Assembly (NCBI GenBank): GCA_017400415.1 | Contig: JAFPTE010000042.1 | Coordinates: forward strand, 1 to 8,381 | DNA from: Oscillospiraceae bacterium | Lineage (GTDB): Bacteria > Bacillota > Clostridia > Oscillospirales > Oscillospiraceae | Direction: 5' to 3' | Length of the DNA stretch: 8,381 bases | Part shown: in pieces, positions 1 through 6,269 of the stretch | How the letters are laid out: every line of letters starts with the position of its first letter | Position numbering within the stretch: the stretch's first letter is position 1 | Program-made: the position numbers and the translations under genes | Notes under the pieces: model-generated | What the model was told of the DNA's origin: nothing | The model's database searches: none | The model's input: only the letters and a program-made list of their open reading frames with translations

Positions 1-1221
1 ATCGTTCTGGGCCTGCCCGGAAAGCTGGATCTCAAGGCCGCGTCCGAAAAGATCCGCGGCATCTGCGAGGCCTACGGCTTCGAGGTGGACCCCAACCAGA
101 AGATCTACGACATGTCCGTCTCCCAGAAGCAGACCGTTGAAATTGTCAAGGTCCTGTTCCGCGGCGCAGACATCCTGATCCTGGATGAGCCCACCGCCGT
201 CCTGACCCCCCAGGAGACGGACAAGCTCTTCACCGTCCTGCGGAACATGCGGGACGACGGCAAGGCCATCGTCATCATCACCCACAAGATGCACGAGGTG
301 GAGGCCCTGTCCGACCGGGTGGCGGTGCTGCGCCACGGCCAGTTCGTGGGCGATATGCTGACGAAGAACACCAACGCCCAGGAAATGACCAACATGATGG
401 TGGGCCACGCCGTGACCCTGAACATCAAGCGGCCCCTGCCCAAGGACCCCAAGCCCAGAATTGAGGTAAAGGGCCTCACCGTCCGGAATATTGACGGCAT
501 CGTGAAGCTGGACGACGTGAGCTTTACAGCCAACTCCGGTGAGATACTGGGCGTGGCAGGCATCTCCGGCTCCGGCCAGAAGGAGCTTCTGGAGGCCATC
601 GCCGGCCTGCAGCCCACGGAGAGCGGCTCCATCGACTATGTGAATGACGACGGCAGTCGTGACGCCATCCTGGGCAAGGACCCCCTGGCCATCCAGGCCA
701 TGGGCGTATCCCTGTCCTTCGTGCCGGAGGACCGGCTGGGCATGGGCCTTGTGGGCAGCATGGACCTGACAAACAACATGATGCTCCGGTCCTTCCGCCG
801 GGGCAGGAGCATGTTCGCCGACAGAAAGAGCCCCCGGGACCTGGCAGAGCGGGTGGTCCGTGAGCTGGAGGTGAACACCCCCGGCGTCACCACTCCCGTG
901 CGCCGCCTTTCCGGCGGCAACGTGCAGAAGGTACTGGTGGGCCGTGAGATAGCCTCCGCCCCCACGGTCCTGCTGACGGCCTACGCCGTCCGGGGCCTGG
1001 ATATCAACTCCTCCTATACGATTTATGACCTTATCAACAAGCAGAAGGAAAAAGGCGTTGCCGTCATATACGTGGGCGAGGACCTGGACGTGCTGCTGGA
1101 GCTTTCGGACAGGATTCTGGTGCTCTGCGGCGGCAAGGTCAGCGGCATAGTGGACGGCAGAAAGACCTCCAAGCGTGAGGTCGGCATGATGATGACCAAG
1201 CTGGGAGGTGACAGGCAGTGA
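1..1221 (+). CDS. Nucleoside-type ABC importer, duplicated ATP-binding protein (5' partial)
   Basis: The frame is open from base 1, so the start lies upstream; 406 residues are visible against about 510 for this family (YufO/NupO type, partner of BmpA-like lipoproteins). The missing part would hold the first Walker A. Visible in order: C-loop MSVSQKQ (residues 38-44), Walker B ILILDEP (58-64), switch His in ITHKMHE (His95), then a second nucleotide-binding domain with Walker A-like GISGSGQK (187-194) and signature LSGGNVQK (303-310). Its Walker B region reads LLTAYAVRGLD (324-334), so the usual Asp-Glu pair is replaced by Ala-Tyr and this site is probably non-catalytic. The Q in the second Walker A is normal for sugar/nucleoside-type ATPases. 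The protein should act on the cytoplasmic face with the next two permeases. A nucleoside substrate is inferred from the family, since the binding lipoprotein is not in view. Confidence 0.93.
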   Translation: MVLGLPGKLDLKAASEKIRGICEAYGFEVDPNQKIYDMSVSQKQTVEIVKVLFRGADILILDEPTAVLTPQETDKLFTVLRNMRDDGKAIVIITHKMHEVEALSDRVAVLRHGQFVGDMLTKNTNAQEMTNMMVGHAVTLNIKRPLPKDPKPRIEVKGLTVRNIDGIVKLDDVSFTANSGEILGVAGISGSGQKELLEAIAGLQPTESGSIDYVNDDGSRDAILGKDPLAIQAMGVSLSFVPEDRLGMGLVGSMDLTNNMMLRSFRRGRSMFADRKSPRDLAERVVRELEVNTPGVTTPVRRLSGGNVQKVLVGREIASAPTVLLTAYAVRGLDINSSYTIYDLINKQKEKGVAVIYVGEDLDVLLELSDRILVLCGGKVSGIVDGRKTSKREVGMMMTKLGGDRQ

Positions 1222-2330
1222 GCGAGAAGACCCATACCCCTCTGTTCCACGTATCCCGCCGGCCGGCCATACCCGCCTGGCACGCCTGGGCCATCCGCAT
1301 CGGCGCCGTCATAATCGCCATGATTCTCAGCGCCTGCATCATGGGCCTTGCCACCGGCCAGGCCCCCTGGAACATCGCCGCCACCCAGTTTGACGGCGTC
1401 TTCGGCACCCCCCGCCGCCTGTGGATTACCGGCCAGAACACGGCCATCCTGCTGCTCATAAGCCTGGCGGTGACCCCCGCCTTCAAAATGCGCTTCTGGA
1501 ACATCGGCGCCGAGGGCCAGGTGCTGGTGGGCTGCCTTGCCAGCGCCGCCTGCATGATTCTCCTGGGCGGCAAGATTCCGAATCCCGCCCTCATTGCCCT
1601 CATGGCCGTTTCCGCCATGGCCGCCGGCGCACTCTGGGCCCTGATACCCGCCATCTTCAAGGTGCTGTACAACACCAATGAGACCCTGTTCACCCTGATG
1701 ATGAACTACCTGGCCACCCAGCTTGTGGCGTACTTCATCATCGTATGGGAGGTGCCCAAGGGCTCCGGCAAGGTGGGCATCATCAACCAGACCACGGAGG
1801 CCGGCTGGCTGCCCGTCATCGGCGGCCAGGAAAACCTGCTGCCCATCATCGTGGGCGTTATAATCACCGCCCTTATGTTCGTCTATCTGAACTACTCCAA
1901 GCACGGCTACGAAATCGCCGTGGTGGGCGAGAGCGAGCGCACCGCCCGGTACGTGGGCATCAAGGTGGGCAAGGTGGTCATCCGCACCATGCTCCTGTCC
2001 GGCGCCCTGTGCGGCCTGGTGGGCCTGCTCATCGTTGGCGGCCTGAGCCACACCATCTCTGCGGAGCTGGCCGGAGGCCGGGGCTTCACCGCCGTCATGG
2101 TCAGCTGGCTTGCCCAGTTCAACCCCATCACCATGATATTCTCCAGCCTCCTCATAGTCTACATGGACCGGGGCGCCGGAGAGATTTCCACCATCTACGG
2201 TCTGAACCACGCCTTCTCCGATATTATGACGGGCATAATCCTGTTCTTCATCATCGGCAGCGAGTTCTTCATAAACTACCGCATCGACTTTGTCCGCAGG
2301 GCAGGAAAGGAGGAAAAGACAAATGTTTGA
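1218..2330 (+). CDS. Nucleoside-type ABC transporter permease (YufP/NupP-like)
   Basis: This is a 370-residue inner-membrane permease of the BPD_transp_2 family. The start is GTG, overlapping the ATPase stop in a GTGA arrangement, with GGAGG at 1204-1208 nine bases upstream; the overlap implies translational coupling. A basic N-terminus precedes a first membrane segment at about residues 24-46. Further hydrophobic stretches lie near 74-90, 100-118, 122-148, 158-177, 206-226, 256-276, 300-316 and 335-353. FWNIGAEGQ (93-101) and NETLFTLMMNYLA (154-166) are characteristic of this permease subgroup. The loop near GYEIAVVGESERTARYVGI (230-248) resembles the cytoplasmic segment that contacts the ATPase. 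It should form a heterodimeric channel with the next gene product. The purine or general nucleoside substrate is inferred. Confidence 0.93.
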   Translation: MSEKTHTPLFHVSRRPAIPAWHAWAIRIGAVIIAMILSACIMGLATGQAPWNIAATQFDGVFGTPRRLWITGQNTAILLLISLAVTPAFKMRFWNIGAEGQVLVGCLASAACMILLGGKIPNPALIALMAVSAMAAGALWALIPAIFKVLYNTNETLFTLMMNYLATQLVAYFIIVWEVPKGSGKVGIINQTTEAGWLPVIGGQENLLPIIVGVIITALMFVYLNYSKHGYEIAVVGESERTARYVGIKVGKVVIRTMLLSGALCGLVGLLIVGGLSHTISAELAGGRGFTAVMVSWLAQFNPITMIFSSLLIVYMDRGAGEISTIYGLNHAFSDIMTGIILFFIIGSEFFINYRIDFVRRAGKEEKTNV

Positions 2331-3312
2331 CTTTATATCCTTCATCCCCCGGGCGGTGGTCCAGGGCATACCCCTTCTGTTCGGCGCCACCGGCGAGACC
2401 CTGACGGAAAAATCCGGAAACCTTAACCTGGGAATTCCGGGCATCATGTACGTGGGCGCCATCAGCGGCGTCATCGGGGCCTTTTTCTATGAGCAGAGCG
2501 CCGGGGGCAATATGAACCCGGTCCTGGCTGTGGTGATACCCCTGCTGACCTGCCTGCTGGGCTCCCTTCTCATGGGCCTTATCTACTGCTTCCTGACCGT
2601 CACCCTCCGGGCCAACCAGAACGTGACCGGCCTTGCCATGACCACCTTCGGCGTGGGCTTCGGCAACTTCTTCGGCGGCTCCCTTATAAAGCTCACCGGC
2701 GCCGAGGTGCCCTCCATCGCCCTCTCCGCCACCAGCGCCTGCTTTTCCGCCAGGCTGCCCATTGCCGAGAACCTGGGCTGGTTCGGCCAGATTTTCCTGA
2801 GCTACGGCTTTCTGGCCTACGTGGCCGTGGCCATCGCCCTGGTGGCCGCCTTCGTCCTGCGGCATACCCGGGTGGGTCTCCACCTGCGGGCCGTGGGCGA
2901 GAACCCCGCCACGGCGGACGCCGCCGGCATAAGCATCAGCCGGTATAAGTACACCGCCACCTGCCTGGGCAGCATGGTTGCGGGCCTGGGCGGCCTGTAC
3001 TACGTTATGGACTACGCCAGCGGCGTCTGGTCCAACAACGCCTTCGGCGACAGAGGCTGGCTGGCCATCGCCCTGGTCATCTTCACCGTGTGGCGGCCCA
3101 ATATCGCCGTGCTGGCCTCCATCCTCTTCGGCGGCCTGTACATCCTGTATCTGTATATCCCCACCGGCACGGACCTGGCTGTGAAGGAGCTCTATAAGAT
3201 GCTGCCCTATATCGCCACGGTCATCGTCCTCATCATCGTCTCCGCCAGGAGCAAGAAGGAAAACCAGCCCCCCGCAAGCCTGGGACTTGCCTACTTCCGT
3301 GAGGAAAGATAA
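2323..3312 (+). CDS. Nucleoside-type ABC transporter permease (YufQ/NupQ-like)
   Basis: This is a 329-residue second permease of the same importer. The ATG at 2323 is preferred to an in-frame TTG 33 bases upstream because AAAGGAGG (2306-2313) sits at the right distance. It overlaps the end of the previous gene by 8 bases, so translation is probably coupled. LTEKSGNLNLGIPG (27-40) matches the LTE(R/K)SGxLNLGIxG hallmark of this subgroup, and HTRVGLHLRAVGENP (181-195) with the following ADAAGI is the conserved cytoplasmic coupling loop. GDRGWLAIALVIFTVWRP (242-259) fits the late conserved membrane segment. Several hydrophobic segments span the rest, and the C-terminus is a charged cytoplasmic tail. 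This is the last gene of the operon; folded RNA elements and a terminator follow. Confidence 0.93.
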   Translation: MFDFISFIPRAVVQGIPLLFGATGETLTEKSGNLNLGIPGIMYVGAISGVIGAFFYEQSAGGNMNPVLAVVIPLLTCLLGSLLMGLIYCFLTVTLRANQNVTGLAMTTFGVGFGNFFGGSLIKLTGAEVPSIALSATSACFSARLPIAENLGWFGQIFLSYGFLAYVAVAIALVAAFVLRHTRVGLHLRAVGENPATADAAGISISRYKYTATCLGSMVAGLGGLYYVMDYASGVWSNNAFGDRGWLAIALVIFTVWRPNIAVLASILFGGLYILYLYIPTGTDLAVKELYKMLPYIATVIVLIIVSARSKKENQPPASLGLAYFREER

Positions 3313-3314
3313 AA

Positions 3315-3496
3315 CTTCGGAAGAAAGCCCGCCAAGGGCTTTCTTCCGAGGCATGGGCTCCATCGCAGCCGGCGAAGGGGCCGCCGGCTTTGGTCGGCCC
3401 ATGGACCGGCTGACGCCGGTATGGGAGGTGTTTTCGCAATGGCAAAGCTATTGCGAAAACGAAATTATAAATGAAGCGTTATTTTATGTCTGATTG
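3315..3496 (+). other. Multi-hairpin intergenic segment, candidate structured RNA or 3' UTR
   Basis: Perfect or near-perfect inverted repeats tile this stretch. H1: 3318-3330 with 3336-3348, 13 bp, loop GCCAA, extendable by three pairs. H2: an outer 7-bp stem 3352-3358/3397-3403 enclosing an inner 8-bp stem 3367-3374/3382-3389. H3: ACCGGC/GCCGGT at 3405-3410/3415-3420 with a TGAC loop. H4: 3430-3443/3447-3460, 14 pairs including one G-U, with an AAA loop. The terminator at 3497-3522 follows. H1 has no T-run after it, so it is not a standard terminator itself. Only a weak promoter-like pair (TTGCCT/TAAAAC, 3287-3315) lies upstream. I match it to no known RNA family. It could be the operon's 3' UTR, a processed small RNA, or a decayed element. 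Confidence 0.5.
3439..3474 (+). CDS. Possible 11-codon peptide MAKLLRKRNYK
   Basis: A very short frame begins with ATG at 3439, eight bases after a good ribosome binding site (GGAGGTG, 3424-3430), and ends at TGA 3472-3474. The predicted peptide is strongly basic, with five Lys/Arg among 11 residues. The start codon lies inside the left arm of hairpin H4, so folding would hide it. An upstream in-frame ATG at 3421 would add six residues but lacks a ribosome binding site. There is no support beyond the start-site arrangement, and chance is a serious alternative. Confidence 0.18.
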   Translation: MAKLLRKRNYK

Positions 3497-3522
3497 GGCC
3501 CGCTTCGGCGGGCCGATTTTTT
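3497..3522 (+). terminator. Intrinsic terminator with TTCG tetraloop
   Basis: GGCCCGC (3497-3503) pairs with GCGGGCC (3508-3514) across a TTCG loop closed by C-G, followed by six T's at 3517-3522. This is a strong rho-independent terminator that would end transcripts from the transporter operon or from the folded segment just upstream. Confidence 0.9.
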
Positions 3523-3531
3523 GTGCTCTCT

Positions 3532-3673
3532 GCCTTCCCCTTGAGGGGAAGGTGGCCCGCAGGGCCGGATGAGGTGTCCTGTAATGACGAGCTCTGTGCG
3601 AAAAGCACGGCGCCTGTGGGCGCCTGCACCTCATCAGTCGGCTTCGCCGCCAGCTTCCCCTCAAGGGGAAGCC
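3532..3673. repeat. 142-bp imperfect palindromic repeat (MITE/REP-like)
   Basis: The left arm (3532-3576) and the reverse complement of the right arm (3627-3673) share the order of hairpin, GTGG/CTGG, GC-rich stem, GATGAGGTG. Each arm holds its own perfect 8-bp hairpin: CCTTCCCC/GGGGAAGG with TTGA loop at 3533-3552, and GCTTCCCC/GGGGAAGC with TCAA loop at 3653-3672. The left arm also has GGCCC/GGGCC (3554-3566). The centre contains GTGC/GCAC and a GGCGCC repeated across TGTG. No transposase frame is present. From memory, similar arm sequences recur between genes in Oscillospirales genomes; copy number cannot be checked here. Confidence 0.7.
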
Positions 3674-3713
3674 TTAAAGCTCAAGGTTTTTCCCAATCTT
3701 TTCAAAAAAGTTA

Positions 3714-3742
3714 TTGACAAACTCCGGGGTATCTGTTATTAT
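3714..3742 (+). promoter_or_regulatory. Strong sigma-A promoter of rplJ-rplL
   Basis: A consensus -35 TTGACA (3714-3719), 17-bp spacer and TATTAT -10 (3737-3742) carry an extended -10 TG at 3734-3735. AT-rich sequence just upstream (3686-3713) resembles an UP element. The expected transcription start is near 3749, leaving a leader of about 145 nt before rplJ. Confidence 0.9.
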
Positions 3743-3754
3743 ATCGGAGCGTTC

Positions 3755-3855
3755 CAAAGACAGCGGGTGGCATATGCCGTAAATCCCGCCGAGGGCGGCA
3801 AACTGAGTTTGTTTACCGGTGTGCCTTCATGCTTTGGCGTGAGGGTGCTTTTTTT
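3755..3855 (+). promoter_or_regulatory. Ribosomal protein L10 leader (autoregulatory)
   Basis: The leader RNA begins with CAAAGACAGCGGGTGG (3755-3770) and continues with TAAATCCCGCCGAGG (3780-3794), matching the L10-leader pattern of Firmicutes. GCGGG (3763-3767) pairs with CCCGC (3785-3789), enclosing the small hairpin GGC-ATAT-GCC (3769-3778). In this family the L10(L12)4 complex binds the leader and represses its own operon; in B. subtilis this is known to work by transcription attenuation. A terminator at 3821-3855 fits that. GGCATAT (3769-3775) can pair with GTGTGCC (3819-3825), which overlaps the terminator's left arm, so these may be the competing folds. That pairing is inference. Confidence 0.85.
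3821..3855 (+). terminator. Attenuator terminator in the L10 leader
   Basis: GTGCCTTCATGC (3821-3832) pairs with GCGTGAGGGTGC (3837-3848) through G-C, A-T and three G-U pairs with one mismatch, loop TTTG, followed by seven T's (3849-3855). It lies between promoter and rplJ start, so it acts as a conditional terminator and not an operon end. Confidence 0.75.
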
Positions 3856-3894
3856 GTTGAACGCACAGCTTATTTTACGGAGGTGAAATCCAAA

Positions 3895-4419
3895 ATGCCC
3901 AATGCAAAGGTTCTCTCTGAAAAGAAGGCCGTTGTCGACGCTCTGACCGAGCGGCTGAAGGGCTCCGCTGCCGGCGTTCTCGTGAACTATTCCGGAATTT
4001 CCGTGGCGGATGACACCGCACTGCGCCGCAAGCTCCGTGAGGCCGGGGTGGAGTACACCGTTGTGAAGAACACCCTGCTCCGCTTCGCCATCAACAACGT
4101 CGGCTACGAGGCTCTGGACGGGAAGCTCTCCGGAACCACATCCATCGCCACCAGCGCCGAAGACCCTGTGGCTCCTGCCCGCATCCTGAAGGAATATGCC
4201 GATAAGCTCCCCAAGTTCGAGCTTAAGGGCGGCTTCATGGACGGCGAGATCATGAGCGTCGAAGAGGTCGAGGCTCTGGCGAGTATCCCCGCCATTCCTG
4301 TGCTCCGTGCGCAGGTCCTTGGCACCATGCTGGCACCTATCACCAGCCTGGCAGTCGTTCTGAAGGCTATTGCCGAGAAGAACGGCGCACCCGCTGCAGA
4401 AGAAGCTGCTGCGGAGTAA
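3895..4419 (+). CDS. rplJ: 50S ribosomal protein L10
   Basis: A 174-residue L10, the base of the ribosomal stalk that binds 23S rRNA and carries L7/L12 dimers on its C-terminal helix. The ATG at 3895 follows GGAGGTGA (3879-3886) and gives the typical N-terminus MPNAKVLSEKKAVVDALTER. Conserved landmarks are NYSGISVADDTALRRKLREA (31-50), VVKNTLLRFA (57-66), KGGFMDG (111-117) and the LGTMLAPITSLAVVLKAI region (142-159) leading into the L12-binding helix. The Ala/Glu-rich tail is normal. Its product is expected to repress this operon through the leader. Upstream lies an unrelated transporter operon, not the usual rplK-rplA. Confidence 0.98.
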   Translation: MPNAKVLSEKKAVVDALTERLKGSAAGVLVNYSGISVADDTALRRKLREAGVEYTVVKNTLLRFAINNVGYEALDGKLSGTTSIATSAEDPVAPARILKEYADKLPKFELKGGFMDGEIMSVEEVEALASIPAIPVLRAQVLGTMLAPITSLAVVLKAIAEKNGAPAAEEAAAE

Positions 4420-4458
4420 AATCCCACTTTCTACTAATAATTACAGGAGGAAAACAAA

Positions 4459-4836
4459 ATGGCTAGCGAAAAAGTCACTGCCCTTATCAACGAGATCAAG
4501 GAACTGAAGGTTCTGGAGCTGAGCGAGCTCGTTCACGCTCTTGAGGAAGAGTTCGGCGTTTCCGCCGCTGCTATGGCCGCTCCCGCTGCCGGCGCCGGTG
4601 CTGCTGCCCCCGCCGTGGAGGAGAAGACCGAGTTTGACGTTGTCATGACCAGCTTCGGTGCTGAGAAGATCAAGGTCATCAAGGTTGTCCGTGAGATCAC
4701 CGGCCAGGGCCTGGCCGAGGCTAAGGCCACCGTCGAGGGTGTCCCCGCCAAGATCAAGGAGAACGTCTCCAAGGACGAGGCCGAGGAGCTGAAGAAGAAG
4801 CTGGAGGCCGCCGGCGCCACCGTTGAGCTGAAGTAA
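4459..4836 (+). CDS. rplL: 50S ribosomal protein L7/L12
   Basis: A 125-residue L7/L12, the flexible stalk protein that recruits translation GTPases. AGGAGG (4445-4450) precedes the ATG by eight bases. The N-terminal dimerisation and L10-binding domain (about 1-33) is followed by an Ala/Gly/Pro hinge (36-53) and the globular C-terminal domain starting EKTEFDVVM (55-63). KIKVIKVVREITGQGLAEAK (70-89) and VEGVPAKIKE (92-101) form the conserved factor-binding helices. It is co-transcribed with rplJ 39 bases upstream. A strong terminator follows, so rpoB is not directly downstream as it is in many bacteria. Confidence 0.98.
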   Translation: MASEKVTALINEIKELKVLELSELVHALEEEFGVSAAAMAAPAAGAGAAAPAVEEKTEFDVVMTSFGAEKIKVIKVVREITGQGLAEAKATVEGVPAKIKENVSKDEAEELKKKLEAAGATVELK

Positions 4837-4855
4837 GCTTCACCCAACCAAACCT

Positions 4856-4885
4856 AACGCCTGAGGATTATCCTCAGGCGTTTTT
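4856..4885 (+). terminator. Intrinsic terminator after rplL
   Basis: AACGCCTGAGGA (4856-4867) pairs perfectly with TCCTCAGGCGTT (4871-4882) across TTA, and the T-run reaches 4885. It lies 20 bases past the rplL stop and closes the rplJ-rplL transcript. Confidence 0.95.
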
Positions 4886-4908
4886 GTTATAAATAATAGT
4901 ATAGCCCC

Positions 4909-4937
4909 TTGCAATGCCCGTCATGCTTTGATATAAT
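4909..4937 (+). promoter_or_regulatory. Sigma-A promoter of the lipoprotein gene
   Basis: TTGCAA (4909-4914), 17-bp spacer and a perfect TATAAT (4932-4937). The expected start near 4944 leaves a leader of only about 15 nt carrying the ribosome binding site. It sits just after the rplL terminator, making the downstream gene an independent unit. Confidence 0.82.
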
Positions 4938-4959
4938 AAAGAAAAGGGGGCGATTTGCT

Positions 4960-6198
4960 ATGAAAAAAACAGCGGCACTTATACTGTCTCTTGCGCTGCT
5001 CCTGGGTGCCTGCTCTGTGACTCCGCCGGAGGAAACAGAACCGGGGGGTGACCCCGTTGAGAGCTCAGCTCCGGCAGAGGGAGACTACACGAACAAATAC
5101 AGCTATGTCGCAAACGTAAACTTTTCTGAGACTGATACCATCTATTTCGGAAAGCAGTATAACGATAAATATATCCTCTACAGCGACAAGGAAACCGGCT
5201 TGTACGGAGTGCTCTGCGGAAAGCCGGACTGCACCCATGATAATAAGAGCTGCTGGGGCTATATAGGGCATTCTGAATTTTTGTCTTACTACAAAGGAAG
5301 ACTATATTGGGTTGCCACCTCTCCCAAAAACGGCGCTTTAGATGCTTTGTTCTCTATGGCTGAGGACGGCACGGATCGAAAGACCTTGAAGCAAGGGTCG
5401 TTTATGACGGGGCGAGCAGCCTTTGATTCGTTCTTTTTCAATGAGTGCATGTATTTTTGCTTCCAGGAAAACACGGTGGTAGATACTGTTCCTCATACAA
5501 TTATTCGAATCTACAAAACAAGTCTTACCACTGAAGATGACTTTGCCCTTGTAGCGGAGATGGATGTTGGAGACGGTCAATTCAATAATGCTCGTTCCTA
5601 TTTTCAAGACGGAAAGTTTTGCTTTGAGGTTGCCCTGAGAAGGGAAAACAACAATGTTTTCCGTGCCTATACCTTTGATACAGAGACCGGGGAAATTTCC
5701 CTGGCCGGGGAAGCGGTGACCTCACGGCTGGTTAACGAGTTCTACGCCGAGAGCCCCGGCGTCTGGTATTATCCCTCCGCCGCTGAGGATGGGGTACCGG
5801 CGGTGTACCGCATGGAAAACGGCGTTTCGGAAAAGGCCTATGAGCTGGCGGACCCGGAGGAGCGCTGGTATATATCCCAGCTGGGCAGCGGCGTGTGCAT
5901 GGCCCGGTCCCAGGAAACCAGGGATTTCCGGGTGTGGCTGCTGGATATGGAGGGCAGCACCCTGTACAAGGGGGATCTGCCCATGTCCCACCGGGCGGAC
6001 CTGCCGGAGCCCCACTATCTCTTCGGCGCCTATCTCCTGGGCGGCGATACAAAGAGCGTGGTGTTCAAGGAGCTGGAGGTGCTGAACGGAGTCCGGGCGG
6101 ATTACTACGTGCGCTACGACTTCACCCCCCAGGGCCTGGAGGAGCATCTCCTCATGGTCCGGGACCCGGACCCCAGTTATCTTGGCCCCCAGGGTTAA
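4960..6198 (+). CDS. Uncharacterised secreted lipoprotein
   Basis: A 412-residue protein with a classic lipoprotein signal: basic MKKT, hydrophobic core LILSLALLL and lipobox LGAC with Cys18 as the lipidation site. It should be anchored to the outer face of the membrane. A Pro/Glu/Gly/Ser-rich linker (about 20-42) follows. The segment around CGKPDCTHDNKSC (86-98) has three cysteines and a His; similar CxKPxCxH motifs occur in unannotated Clostridia lipoproteins as I recall them. Repeated short strands such as DKYILYSDKETGLYG and GRLYWVATSP suggest a beta-propeller-like fold, which is inference. The ATG at 4960 is chosen because AAGGGGG (4944-4950) and the signal peptide fit it, while an in-frame TTG at 4909 overlaps the promoter. 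GC counted by hand is about 42% over 5401-5700 and about 65% over 5701-5940. Function unknown. Confidence 0.85.
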   Translation: MKKTAALILSLALLLGACSVTPPEETEPGGDPVESSAPAEGDYTNKYSYVANVNFSETDTIYFGKQYNDKYILYSDKETGLYGVLCGKPDCTHDNKSCWGYIGHSEFLSYYKGRLYWVATSPKNGALDALFSMAEDGTDRKTLKQGSFMTGRAAFDSFFFNECMYFCFQENTVVDTVPHTIIRIYKTSLTTEDDFALVAEMDVGDGQFNNARSYFQDGKFCFEVALRRENNNVFRAYTFDTETGEISLAGEAVTSRLVNEFYAESPGVWYYPSAAEDGVPAVYRMENGVSEKAYELADPEERWYISQLGSGVCMARSQETRDFRVWLLDMEGSTLYKGDLPMSHRADLPEPHYLFGAYLLGGDTKSVVFKELEVLNGVRADYYVRYDFTPQGLEEHLLMVRDPDPSYLGPQG

Positions 6199-6226
6199 AA
6201 AATCCCCGCCTTTCGGCGGGGCTTTC
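6197..6226. terminator. Bidirectional intrinsic terminator
   Basis: CCCCGCC (6204-6210) pairs with GGCGGGG (6215-6221), loop TTTC. On the minus strand it is followed by six T's (plus-strand A's 6197-6202), which is an excellent terminator. On the plus strand the tail CTTTCC is weak. It therefore serves the small minus-strand gene best and the convergent lipoprotein gene less well. Confidence 0.8.
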
Positions 6227-6269
6227 CATATATACGTTCAAACGAGCTCATATACAGATTATTGCAGGC

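Noticed and set aside
1023..2474. Long minus-strand open frame opposite the permease genes
   Set aside because: It lies antisense to two clearly conserved permeases, has no good ribosome binding site, and its low-complexity Gly/His/Ala-rich translation is what GC-rich coding DNA gives in that frame.
3318..3348. 13-bp hairpin as the terminator of the transporter operon
   Set aside because: No T-run follows it on the plus strand; the terminator at 3497-3522 fits far better. It is kept as part of the structured segment.
2269..3402. Minus-strand open frame of 377 codons opposite the second permease
   Set aside because: Same reasons: antisense shadow with a Gly/Ala/Asp/Gln-rich translation and no family resemblance.
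3532..3673. Repeat as part of a CRISPR array
   Set aside because: There are only two arms in inverted orientation with no regular spacer units; this is a palindromic element.
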